Below, one piece after another: positions 1 to 8,530 of a stretch of 64,000 nt of DNA. The position numbers and the translations under genes are program-made. The notes beneath the pieces were generated by a model. It did no database searches and was not told the DNA's origin. It saw only the letters and a list, made by a program, of their open reading frames with translations. Numbering within the stretch: the first letter of the stretch is position 1; each line of letters starts with the position of its first letter. Source of the DNA: Lachnospiraceae bacterium (GTDB taxonomy: Bacteria > Bacillota > Clostridia > Lachnospirales > Lachnospiraceae); the NCBI GenBank assembly GCA_022791635.1, contig JAAVZL010000004.1, forward strand, positions 24,864 through 88,863. The letters are read 5' to 3'.

Positions 1-357
1 GTAAAAGTTTTCCCAAGTTTCAAAGTCCAGAAGCAGGGAATCCTTAAGCTTGCCCTGAAGCTGGGTGGGATTGGGAGACATGCCGGCAAAGTAAAGCTGG
101 TGGTTGTAGACGCCTCCGGCGTTGTTCCACACATTTTGGCGGATAGCCTCCGGAAGCTCGTGATTCTCCGTCAAAAGCCGTTCCAGTGTCCAGTCGTGGA
201 ATTGGGGATAGGGGGTTAACAGGGTGTTCAAACGATCTACATAGGCTGCCAGATGCTTGGAGTGATGGAAAAACATGGTCTCCATATTGATGTAAGGCTC
301 CAGGGAGTCGTAGAGATAGGGGAGAGGCAGTACTTCAAAGGGGTAATGCTGAATCAT
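1..357 (-). CDS. Fe/Mn superoxide dismutase, N-terminal part (runs off left edge)
   Basis: Reverse-strand translation from ATG at 357: MIQHYPFEVLPLPYLYDSLEPYINMETMFFHHSKHLAAYVDRLN...NVWNNAGGVYNHQLYFAGMSPNP; SOD motifs; RBS ggagg upstream. Absent from the ORF track because it is cut by the window edge. Confidence 0.88.
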   Translation of the reverse strand, partial: MIQHYPFEVLPLPYLYDSLEPYINMETMFFHHSKHLAAYVDRLNTLLTPYPQFHDWTLERLLTENHELPEAIRQNVWNNAGGVYNHQLYFAGMSPNPTQLQGKLKDSLLLDFETWENFY

Positions 358-461
358 AGAGATACCTCCTTACGGATGTCGTTTTTATGATATGTTTAAA
401 TATTATAAAATATGCACTTGACAAACGGACTGAAATCGCATACAATAATATCTGCACGTAA

Positions 462-535
462 CGGAGTATGGCGTAGCTTGGTAGCGCGCTCGGCTGGGGG
501 CCGAGAGGTCGCAGGTTCAAATCCTGTTACTCCGA
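462..535 (+). tRNA. tRNA-Pro (anticodon GGG)
   Basis: Cloverleaf: acceptor CGGAGTA/TACTCCG, anticodon stem CTCGG/CCGAG with loop CTGGGGG, T-arm GGTTCAAATCC. Confidence 0.93.
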
Positions 536-576
536 CTATTATTTAGTTTTACGCAGAATGAATATGGAGATTTCAG

Positions 577-646
577 AAGAAGTTGAAGGCTGTGCGGGCA
601 GCAGAGTGCGTACGCACTTGAGAGGAAGAATTCAACTTCTTTTTTG
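577..646 (+). terminator. Rho-independent terminator with long loop downstream of tRNA-Pro
   Basis: AAGAAGTTGAA / TTCAACTTCTT 11-bp stem followed by TTTTT; loop contains palindrome GTGCGTACGCAC. Confidence 0.6.
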
Positions 647-805
647 TTATCATCATTTTCCCTGTCTTCCGTCGTCTGCTGCCATGTTCTGTTTTGCATG
701 CGCTTTAAGCATCTTACCACTTTTGTGTTTGAAAATCAATATGGAGCAGGCTTCGAGCGGACATCAATTATTGCCGGACCGGGGTTTATAAGGTGAAAAA
801 ATGAT

Positions 806-833
806 TTGACAATACTTTAAAAAATGTTACTAT
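806..833 (+). promoter_or_regulatory. Candidate sigma70 promoter of PTS operon
   Basis: TTGACA, 16 bp, TACTAT. Confidence 0.6.
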
Positions 834-845
834 GACTATGTCGAT

Positions 846-921
846 ATAGGTTTGTTACTCCTTGAGGCTTATCCTATCAGCATGTTTTTTTGTTGTGGAT
901 GATGCTTTGAGGAGTTTTTTT
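846..921 (+). promoter_or_regulatory. RAT antiterminator overlapping a Rho-independent terminator (LicT/BglG-type switch)
   Basis: GGTTTGTTACTCCTTGAGGCTTATCC (849-874) with lower stem ATAGG/CCTAT resembles sac/bgl RAT; terminator stem ACTCCTTGAGGC (857-868)/GCTTTGAGGAGT (904-915)+T6 overlaps it. Confidence 0.8.
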
Positions 922-947
922 ATGCTTTTGTAGAGGAGGAGGCTTTT

Positions 948-1439
948 ATGTTTGGATTTTTCAAGAAAAAAGAAGTGATAAATGAGGCGTCACTCTATGC
1001 CATTGCAAAGGGAAGGACCCTTCCTCTGGGAGATGTTCCGGACGAGACATTTGCCGCAGGGCTTCTGGGGGATGGAATGGGCTTTGTGTTTGAGGGAGAT
1101 ATGGTTTACGCCCCCTGTGACGGAAAAGTGATGCTCATAGCGGAAACAAACCATGCAGTCGGGCTTCGGGCAGAAAACGGAGCTGAATTATTGATTCATA
1201 TAGGAATGGATACCGTGAATTTAAACGGCAAGGGTTTACATCCCCAGGTTTCCTGCAATCAAAAGGTAAAAAGGGGGGAAGCCTTGATTCAGATAGATCG
1301 CCAGTTTATGGCGAAAGAGGGGATTGATTTGACCACTCCTGTTATTTTGACAAACAAAGAAGACTATATACTGACAAAAGTAAAAGAAGACAATGAAGTA
1401 GATAAGGATGACTGTGTTATGACGCTCATAAAAAGGTGA
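948..1439 (+). CDS. PTS glucose-type EIIA component
   Basis: EIIA-Glc family signature (LIHIGMDTVNLNGKGL...); RBS gaggagg. Confidence 0.92.
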   Translation: MFGFFKKKEVINEASLYAIAKGRTLPLGDVPDETFAAGLLGDGMGFVFEGDMVYAPCDGKVMLIAETNHAVGLRAENGAELLIHIGMDTVNLNGKGLHPQVSCNQKVKRGEALIQIDRQFMAKEGIDLTTPVILTNKEDYILTKVKEDNEVDKDDCVMTLIKR

Positions 1440-2263
1440 AAGCCATGAAGGTAATTAAAAATATCAACAATAATGTTTCCCTATGCCTTGACAGCCAGGG
1501 GCGGGAGGTGGTTGCCTTTGGCAAGGGAATCGGATTTACAAAGCCGCCCTATGAGGTCCCTTTAAGCCAGATACAGCGCACCTTCTACAATATTGACGAG
1601 AGTTATCTGAGTGTTTTGGTAGCCATTCCCGAGGAAATGCTCAACGTGGCGGCGGAGATCTATGATTACGGAAATCGGAAAATGAATAACTGTTTTTCTT
1701 CCAATGTGGTATTTACCCTGGCAGATCATATTCGTTTTGCCATAAAAAGAGAAGAAGAAAATATCAGCATAAAGCTTCCGCTGTTCTATGAAGTTCAGAA
1801 TCTCTATCCGGAGGAAATCGAGATTGGAATCTACGCCCTTAAGCTTATCAATGAGAGATTCAACGTTCACCTTCCAAAGGAAGAGGCGGCAAGCATCACC
1901 TTGCACTTTGTGGGATATGGTTTACATAATGGTTCTTATTCCGGAAAAGATGAGAAAATCATTATGGATCAATGTACGGAAATCGTGGAACAGATGATGG
2001 AAATTCACATCGACAAAAAGAGCTTTAACTATTCCCGGTTTCTGACGCATCTTCATTACCTGCTGGATCGGGTGAAGCATAACAAAACAATCAACACGGA
2101 AAACGGTAAGGTATATGAGGAGCTGAAAAAGCAATATCCCAAAACTTATGAGTGTGTAAAAAGGATAGAAGCCTTCCTGACCATAGAATTAAATGATGAA
2201 GAGAGACTGTATCTGATTTTACATATCAATCGCCTTTGTTCTTACGAGGACTATTTTCAGTAG
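1436..2263 (+). CDS. BglG/LicT family transcription antiterminator
   Basis: N-terminal CAT-like MKVIKNINNNVSLCLDSQGREVVAFGKGIGF plus two PRD-like regions; ATG at 1445 is an alternative start. Confidence 0.92.
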   Translation: MKAMKVIKNINNNVSLCLDSQGREVVAFGKGIGFTKPPYEVPLSQIQRTFYNIDESYLSVLVAIPEEMLNVAAEIYDYGNRKMNNCFSSNVVFTLADHIRFAIKREEENISIKLPLFYEVQNLYPEEIEIGIYALKLINERFNVHLPKEEAASITLHFVGYGLHNGSYSGKDEKIIMDQCTEIVEQMMEIHIDKKSFNYSRFLTHLHYLLDRVKHNKTINTENGKVYEELKKQYPKTYECVKRIEAFLTIELNDEERLYLILHINRLCSYEDYFQ

Positions 2264-2352
2264 AAGCATGGGTTTTGGAAAATGAATGGACAAAATCACA
2301 GTGTAGGCGCGCAATGCTGTGTTATTTGTATAAATAAAAAAGGAGAATTACA

Positions 2353-3771
2353 ATGGGAAAAAAAGAAAAATATCAGGACCTTGCAGAGCATGTGGTTGAT
2401 TTGCTCGGCGGAAAAGACAATATTTCATTTTTCACACACTGCATTACCCGCCTGCGCTTTAATTTAAAGGATCAGGGGCTGGCAAAAACAGCAGAAATCA
2501 AAAGGCTTGCCAATGTTGTCGGAGTACAGCATTCCGGAGAGCAGCTTCAGATTATCATTGGACAGGAGGTTGGAGAAGCCTACAAGCTGATCTGTGAAAA
2601 ATCCGGGCTAAAGGCGCAGGCTGCCATTGATGAAAATTTAGATGAGGTTCAGGAGAAAAAGGATCTGTCAATAAAGGGAATCGGAAATGCCATTTTAAGC
2701 AGCCTGTCCGGCTGCCTGACGCCCATTATCCCCATTCTGATAGTATCTGCCATGTTTAAAACGCTGACTGCCGTTTTTGGCCCCAATATGCTCAATGTGA
2801 TGCCGGAAACAAGCAATCTCTATGTATTATTTAATTTTTCCGGAGACGCGGCATTCTACTTTCTGCCGGTTGCAGTGGGGTATACCGCAGCCAAAAGGTT
2901 TGGAGTGAATCCCGTTCTCGGAATTCTGATGGGAGGAATTCTGATTCATCCCGCATTAAGCAAAATTGCCGAAGCCGGGGAGGCTTTCACGGTATTTGGC
3001 ATCCCCTGTCTGGCACAGAATTATACATCCAGCATTTTCCCGGCAATTTTATCCGTATGGGTGATGTCTTACATTGAGCGCTTCTTTAATAAGCACACAC
3101 CTTCTGTGCTAAAACCGGTATTTGCGCCCTTTTTGACGATTTTAGTGACGCTTCCTGTCTCCCTGTGTGTGTTGGGGCCTGCAGGACACTTTTTAGGAGA
3201 ATATATCTCAAAATTCTTCCTGTGGATGGGCAATTCCGGAGGAATCTTTAAGGTATTGGCGATTGCCATCGTGGCGGCACTGTGGCAGTATCTGGTAATG
3301 ACCGGCATGCATTGGCTGCTGATTACCACAACCATGGTTGTGATGGCAGAAACGGGGCAGGAGTCCTTTGTACTGGCCACCAGCTGCTCTGCATTTACCG
3401 TTGGCGGCATGTGCCTGGGAGCATTCTTAAGACAGAAGGAGGGAGATAAGAAATCCCTGTCCCTTTCCTATATTGTGGCACAGCTTATCGGTGGAATCAC
3501 GGAGCCGGGATTATATGGCGTTGGGCTGCGGTATCGGCGGCCCTTGCTGGGAATGATGGCCGGAGGCTTTGCCGGGGGACTGTATGCGGGAATTACCAAT
3601 CTGACAGCCTATCAGATTGTTCCGGTGGGAAATTTTCTGAGCTTGCTTGACTTTGTGGGAGGCCATAATATGAACTTTATCAATGGTATTATTGCGGCTG
3701 TCATTGCCTTCTCCGTTGCGGCCATTGTGACTTTTCTTCTTGGATTTGATGAAAAAAAGCTGGCAGAATAA
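2353..3771 (+). CDS. PTS beta-glucoside-type EIIBC
   Basis: EIIB motif FFTHCITRLRFNLKDQ, EIIC membrane domain; no fused EIIA. Confidence 0.92.
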   Translation: MGKKEKYQDLAEHVVDLLGGKDNISFFTHCITRLRFNLKDQGLAKTAEIKRLANVVGVQHSGEQLQIIIGQEVGEAYKLICEKSGLKAQAAIDENLDEVQEKKDLSIKGIGNAILSSLSGCLTPIIPILIVSAMFKTLTAVFGPNMLNVMPETSNLYVLFNFSGDAAFYFLPVAVGYTAAKRFGVNPVLGILMGGILIHPALSKIAEAGEAFTVFGIPCLAQNYTSSIFPAILSVWVMSYIERFFNKHTPSVLKPVFAPFLTILVTLPVSLCVLGPAGHFLGEYISKFFLWMGNSGGIFKVLAIAIVAALWQYLVMTGMHWLLITTTMVVMAETGQESFVLATSCSAFTVGGMCLGAFLRQKEGDKKSLSLSYIVAQLIGGITEPGLYGVGLRYRRPLLGMMAGGFAGGLYAGITNLTAYQIVPVGNFLSLLDFVGGHNMNFINGIIAAVIAFSVAAIVTFLLGFDEKKLAE

Positions 3772-3787
3772 GCGGAAATGAGGTAAA

Positions 3788-4419
3788 ATGAAAAGGATTA
3801 TTTTCAGAGCGGACGATCTGGGATATTCAGAAGGCGTAAATCTGGGAATAGCAAAGACCGTAAAAAAGGGCTTGGTGCGGACGGTCGGATTGATTGTGAA
3901 TCTGGACCGCTCAAAGGAAGGCTTTGAGCTTATCGGTGAGGAGGACCTGTGCCTGGGGCTTCATGTGAATATTTCTTATGGAAAACCGGTTTCAGAGCCT
4001 TCCGCGCTGCCCTCTCTTTTAAAGGAAAACGGAGACTTTAAGGCCTCCGGGGAATATAATAACGCCTTGATTGGTTTTGTTTCCTATGACGAGGTTTACA
4101 GAGAGATTGAAGCGCAGTATCAACGCTTTCAGGAGATCACAGGCCGGGAACCGGATTACATAGAAGGACACGCTATTGTAAATGAAACGTATTTTCGGGC
4201 CATAGAAGCCATTGCCCATGCATATCGGCTGCAATATATTCCCACCTTGCTGTCCCATGAGGATTGCTTTGTTATGAACAATCATCGGTTGTATTTCTGG
4301 ATGGAAAGCATGCAGGCAGTGTCCGCGAGGTTCAGTTCCTAACAGGAAATGGGTTGCGTTCTGCGATTCGGCAGCAGGAGATAGAAGTAATCACCTATAA
4401 AAATCTGGAAAGAGGGTAA
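3788..4419 (+). pseudogene. ChbG/YdjC-family carbohydrate deacetylase, apparently frameshifted/internally deleted
   Basis: N-terminal RIIFRADDLGYSEGVNLGI...LCLGLHVNI family motif; ORF stops at 4342 but a coding-like tail REVQFLTGNGLRSAIRQQEIEVITYKNLERG continues in another frame to TAA 4417-4419. Confidence 0.65.
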
Positions 4420-4425
4420 AGTGGC

Positions 4426-5346
4426 TTGGATTTGTCTGTCTTGATTACGCAAATGCTGATTTTGTTTCTTTTGATTCTTTGCGGCTATGCAGCCGCAAGA
4501 GGCCATGTGCTAAAGAAAGAGGATGTCCCTGTCCTGTCGAAGGTGGTCTTGAATCTGGGAATCCCAGGAGTGGTGCTGTCTTCCGTAGGCGAGGGATGTG
4601 CGCTGTCGGCCTCGGAGATTTTCCTCTGTCTGGCAGGCTTTCTGGCCTTTACGGTTTTTTGCGCATTGCTTGGGAAAATAACGGTAAAGCTTTTGAAAAT
4701 TCAGGCGGACAAAAGATTATATGAGTTCATGTATACCTTCTCCAATGTAGGCTTTATGGGGCTTCCTGTGGTGCAGGCGGTTCTGGGAGAGGAGGTCATG
4801 ATTTATGCCATGCTTTTTCTCATTCCCAACAATCTGGTGCTGTTCTCCTATGGGGAGTATTTGATGCGGGATACCAGAGGCTTTTCTCTGAGGAGCTTTT
4901 TCAGTCCTCCGATTGTGGCCTCCCTTCTTGCTGTGGGGATTTGTCTATTGAATCTTCGCTTCCCGTACCCAATCGCAAAGGTTATTTCTTATGTGGGAGG
5001 CATTACCACACCGCTGGCAATGATCATCATAGGAATTACCCTCCTTGGCGTGCAGGGAAAGGAGATCATAAAAAATAAAGATCTGCTGGTATTTTTGGTT
5101 GTAAAAATGCTGGTGCTTCCCCTTGTGGGCTACGGGCTTCTGTATGTGCTTTCCGTACCGGAGGTGATGGTTCACATTTTGATTTTGCTGATGGCAATGC
5201 CCATTCCCGCCAATACGATTATTTATGCCAGTCTTTATAAGAAGAATGTATCTCTGGCAAGCCAGACTTCCGTGCTTACAAGCCTTGTGTGCATCGTTAC
5301 GATACCGATGGTCTTTTTTGTGATATCGCTGCTCTCCTCTTTCTGA
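4426..5346 (+). CDS. AEC family (auxin efflux carrier-like) transporter
   Basis: 10-TM protein, TFSNVGFMGLPVV and MPIPANTIIYA motifs; TTG start. Confidence 0.85.
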   Translation: MDLSVLITQMLILFLLILCGYAAARGHVLKKEDVPVLSKVVLNLGIPGVVLSSVGEGCALSASEIFLCLAGFLAFTVFCALLGKITVKLLKIQADKRLYEFMYTFSNVGFMGLPVVQAVLGEEVMIYAMLFLIPNNLVLFSYGEYLMRDTRGFSLRSFFSPPIVASLLAVGICLLNLRFPYPIAKVISYVGGITTPLAMIIIGITLLGVQGKEIIKNKDLLVFLVVKMLVLPLVGYGLLYVLSVPEVMVHILILLMAMPIPANTIIYASLYKKNVSLASQTSVLTSLVCIVTIPMVFFVISLLSSF

Positions 5347-5364
5347 AGGGCAGCGATTTTTCTA

Positions 5365-5393
5365 TTGACAAAGCCTCCTGCAGCTGTTATATT
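5365..5393 (+). promoter_or_regulatory. Strong sigma70 promoter for glnA leader
   Basis: TTGACA, 17 bp, TATATT. Confidence 0.7.
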
Positions 5394-5401
5394 TTGAGAC
5401 A

Positions 5402-5442
5402 GAGCAAAGGCGTTCGACGTAAGGAGAGGAACGCCTTTTTTT
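5402..5442 (+). terminator. Leader terminator of glnA with alternative hexaloop hairpin (candidate ANTAR target)
   Basis: Terminator AAAGGCGTTC (5406-5415)/GAACGCCTTT (5429-5438)+T; alternative hairpin GAGC-AAAGGC-GTTC (5402-5415). Confidence 0.6.
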
Positions 5443-5449
5443 ATGCACA

Positions 5450-5560
5450 CGGGCGCCCAGAGGAAGATGTCAGCCGAAGCTGACTGGCGCCCGGCGCACG
5501 AGTAGAGAGAAAAACTTCCGTACTCGATTGTACAGGCCCGTGCAGCGAGTAGAGAGAAAA
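5450..5560 (+). other. Structured glnA 5' leader: hairpins plus 15-bp direct repeat
   Basis: CGGGCGCC/GGCGCCCG (5450-5457/5486-5493) enclosing GTCAGC-CGAA-GCTGAC; CGAGTAGAGAGAAAA repeated at 5499-5513 and 5546-5560 with TACTCG (5521-5526) able to pair with either copy. Confidence 0.65.
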
Positions 5561-5574
5561 GAAGGAGAGAAGAC

Positions 5575-6921
5575 ATGAGCCATTATACCAAAAAAGATAT
5601 TTTAAGGCTGGTGGAAGAGGAGGATGTGGAGTTTATCCGCCTGCAGTTTACGGACCTGTACGGGAATCTGAAAAATGCGGCCATCACCGTGAGCCAGCTG
5701 GAGCGGGTGCTTGATCATAACTATGTATTTGACGGCTCCTGTGTGGACGGATTTGTGGATGACAATGATACGGATATGTTTCTCTGTCCGGATTTGAATA
5801 CCTTTGTCATCTTTCCCTGGAGGCCACAGCAGGGAAAGGTTGCCCGGCTCATCTGTGATATTAAGCGGCCCGACGGGACGCCCTATGAGAGCGATCCCCG
5901 GTACATTTTAAAGAAGGTGCTGAAGGAGGCAGGAGATATGGGCTACCAGTTCGATGTGGGACCGGAATGTGAATTCTTTCTGTTTCACACGGACGACAAG
6001 GGGGAGCCTACGACGCTCAGTCACGAGCGGGCAGGCTACTGTGACATGAGCCCCATTGATCTGGGGGAAAATGCAAGGCGCGATATGGTGATGACTCTGG
6101 AAGAAATGGACTTTGAGGTGGAATCCTCCTTCCATGAGGTGGCCTCTGCCCAGCACGAGATTGACTTCCGCTATGATGAGGCTCTGCTGACTGCGGACCA
6201 AATTATGACCTTTAAGCTGGCGGTAAAGGCCATTGCGAGACGCTTTGGCCTTCACGCCACCTTTATGCCAAAGCCCAAGACCGAGGAAAACGGCTCCGGG
6301 ATGCACACCAATATGTCTCTGTCCCAGAACGGAAGAAATATCTTTCAGGATTTCCGGGATCCCAATGGCTTAAGCAGGGAGGCTTACTATTTTATCGGCG
6401 GGATCCTAAAGCATGCCAGAGGGATTACGGCTATCACCAATCCTCTGGTGAATTCCTACAAGCGTCTATTCCCAGCCCAGAAGGCGTCGGGCTATATGGC
6501 TCCGGGCTATGTGGCCTGGTCGGCGGTGAACCGCGCTCAGCTGATCCGCATTCCGGCCCAGCGGGGAGAGAATGTGCGCATTGAGCTTCGAAGCCCGGAT
6601 CCCTCCTGCAACCCTTATCTGGCTCTGGCCGTATGCCTGGCCGCCGGCCTGGAGGGAATCCGGGAACAGATTCTGCCGCCGGATCCGGTGGATAAGAACA
6701 GCCGCCGGATGACGGATGAGGAGCGAAAGGAGAGGGGGATTGAGGCGCTTCCCCGGAATCTTTGGGAGGCCCTGGATGCCATGGAGGCAGATCCTCTGGT
6801 AACAAAGGTCCTGGGAGAGAAAGTCAGCCGCAGCTATTGTGAGGCCAAGCGCAGAGAGTGGGAGGAGTACTGTACCCAGGTGTCTGCCTGGGAGCTTGAC
6901 AGCTATCTTTACCGGATTTAG
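5575..6921 (+). CDS. glnA: Glutamine synthetase type I
   Basis: Full-length GSI: VDGFVDDNDTDMFLCPDLNTF, GPECEFFLF, NGSGMHTNMSL, NSYKRLFPAQKASGYMAPGYVAWS. Confidence 0.96.
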   Translation: MSHYTKKDILRLVEEEDVEFIRLQFTDLYGNLKNAAITVSQLERVLDHNYVFDGSCVDGFVDDNDTDMFLCPDLNTFVIFPWRPQQGKVARLICDIKRPDGTPYESDPRYILKKVLKEAGDMGYQFDVGPECEFFLFHTDDKGEPTTLSHERAGYCDMSPIDLGENARRDMVMTLEEMDFEVESSFHEVASAQHEIDFRYDEALLTADQIMTFKLAVKAIARRFGLHATFMPKPKTEENGSGMHTNMSLSQNGRNIFQDFRDPNGLSREAYYFIGGILKHARGITAITNPLVNSYKRLFPAQKASGYMAPGYVAWSAVNRAQLIRIPAQRGENVRIELRSPDPSCNPYLALAVCLAAGLEGIREQILPPDPVDKNSRRMTDEERKERGIEALPRNLWEALDAMEADPLVTKVLGEKVSRSYCEAKRREWEEYCTQVSAWELDSYLYRI

Positions 6922-6984
6922 GGGATGGCAGCGTTGGAACGAAATGCGCCGTCCTTGGACCTTTTTGCTTAGCACTGTGGGGGG

Positions 6985-7539
6985 ATGTACATGACAAATA
7001 TTATTGTATTGTTTCCAAAGGCGGAAGATGCCGGAAATGTACGCAGTCTCCTGGTGCGGCACGGATTTGAGGTGTCTGCGGTCTGTACGACGGGAGCCCA
7101 GGCTTTGGCCCAGGCCAACACCCTGGGGGACGGGATCCTGGTCTGCGGCTACAAGTATCCGGATATGATTTATTCGGAGCTGCGGGCGTCCCTCCCCTCG
7201 CATTTTGAGATGATTCTGGTCGCCTCTCAGAGGGTCCTAAGCGAATGCCGGGATTCGGAATTGATGTGCATCGCCATGCCTATCAAGGTGCGGGATCTGT
7301 TAAATACCCTGGATCTGATGGCAGAGCAGATAGCCCGGAGAAAAAGGCGTCTTCGTCAGAAGCCGAAGACCCGCTCGGAGGAGGAGAAGAAAATCCTTTG
7401 GGAGGCCAAAAGTCTGCTGATGGAGCGGAACCATATGAGCGAGGAGGAGGCCCATCGGTACATTCAGAAATGCAGCATGGACAGCGGAACCAACCTGGTG
7501 GAAACGGCAGAGATGGTATTAAGCCTGATGAATTTTTAG
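6985..7539 (+). CDS. ANTAR-domain RNA-binding response regulator (NasT-like)
   Basis: Receiver-like N-terminus; C-terminal ANTAR-like AKSLLMERNHMSEEEAHRYIQKCSMDSGTNLVETAEMVL. Confidence 0.88.
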   Translation: MYMTNIIVLFPKAEDAGNVRSLLVRHGFEVSAVCTTGAQALAQANTLGDGILVCGYKYPDMIYSELRASLPSHFEMILVASQRVLSECRDSELMCIAMPIKVRDLLNTLDLMAEQIARRKRRLRQKPKTRSEEEKKILWEAKSLLMERNHMSEEEAHRYIQKCSMDSGTNLVETAEMVLSLMNF

Positions 7540-7670
7540 ATATTACGGAACTTTAAACAGTAATATCCCTTACAGTGCACAAATCAATTTACAGGCACAT
7601 GTACTTGTGACTGGAAATTGATTTAGACGAGGGTGTACCGGAAGAGATATTACGGAACTTTAAATAGGAG
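7539..7670 (+). repeat. Three-arm 5'-UTR element, copy A (upstream of dapF)
   Basis: GATATTACGGAACTTTAAA direct repeat at 7539-7557 and 7646-7664; GTAATATC (7560-7567) complements both GATATTAC; nested AAATCAATTT/AAATTGATTT around core ACAGGCACATGTACTTGTGACTGG (7591-7614); ends TTTAAATAGGAG. Confidence 0.85.
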
Positions 7671-7677
7671 AATTTTT

Positions 7678-8529
7678 ATGAGATTTACGAAAATGCACGG
7701 CATCGGCAACGATTACGTCTATGTGGACTGTACCGGGGAGCCCTTAGAGAATCCGGAGGAAGCAGCCCGCCTGGTGAGCGATCGGCACAAGGGCATCGGA
7801 GGGGACGGCCTGATTCTGATTCAGCCTTCCGAAGAAGCGGATTTTGAGATGGCTATGTACAATGCGGACGGCTCCTACGGGAAGATGTGCGGCAACGGAA
7901 TCCGCTGTGTGGCAAAGTACGTATACGATCATGGTCTGACGGATAAGACAGAGCTGAAGATTATTTCCGGAGGGGCCGTCAAATACCTGAAGCTGACCGT
8001 GGAGAACGGCAGAGTGTCACAGGTGCAGGTCAACATGGGAGAGCCTATTTTAAAGCCGTCCCTGATTCCGGTGAAAGGAGAGGGAGAGCAGCTAGTGGGA
8101 GAGCCCGTCGTCGTTGACGGTAAGACCTATGAGATGACCTGCGTTTCCATGGGAAATCCCCATGCAGTTGTTTTTCTTAAGGATGTGAAGGGCCTTAAGC
8201 TTGAAGAGCTGGGGCCAAAGTTTGAGAACCATGAACGCTTCCCGGATCGGGTGAACACGGAATTTGTGCGCATCATAGACAGAGAAACCTTGGAAATGCG
8301 CGTGTGGGAGCGTGGATCCGGAGAGACCATGGCCTGTGGAACGGGGGCCTGCGCCGTGGCCGTAGCCGCTGCCTTAAACGGCTTTGCCGGCCGCAGCGTT
8401 ACCGTTCGCCTGCTGGGAGGCGATCTGCAGATTGACTGGAGCGAGAAAGACAACTGCGTGTACATGACAGGTCCTGCGGCAGAGGTATTTCGGGGAGAGG
8501 TTGACCTGGAAGCCCTGCGCCGGAATTAA
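7678..8529 (+). CDS. dapF: Diaminopimelate epimerase
   Basis: MRFTKMHGIGNDYVYVD, NADGSYGKMCGNGIRC, ETMACGTGACAVAVA catalytic Cys motifs. Confidence 0.96.
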   Translation: MRFTKMHGIGNDYVYVDCTGEPLENPEEAARLVSDRHKGIGGDGLILIQPSEEADFEMAMYNADGSYGKMCGNGIRCVAKYVYDHGLTDKTELKIISGGAVKYLKLTVENGRVSQVQVNMGEPILKPSLIPVKGEGEQLVGEPVVVDGKTYEMTCVSMGNPHAVVFLKDVKGLKLEELGPKFENHERFPDRVNTEFVRIIDRETLEMRVWERGSGETMACGTGACAVAVAAALNGFAGRSVTVRLLGGDLQIDWSEKDNCVYMTGPAAEVFRGEVDLEALRRN

Positions 8530-8530
8530 A

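Noticed and set aside
5400-5575. Glutamine riboswitch upstream of glnA
   Set aside because: Known glnA/Downstream-peptide consensus segments not recognised; hexaloop/terminator and ANTAR neighbour explain the leader better.
6466-7203. 245-aa minus-strand ORF spanning the glnA/ANTAR junction
   Set aside because: Overlaps two convincing plus-strand genes; no motif support.
7560-7670. T-box or lysine riboswitch upstream of dapF/dapL
   Set aside because: No T-box sequence (TGGNACCGCG) or lysine riboswitch consensus visible; structure is the repeated three-arm element instead.
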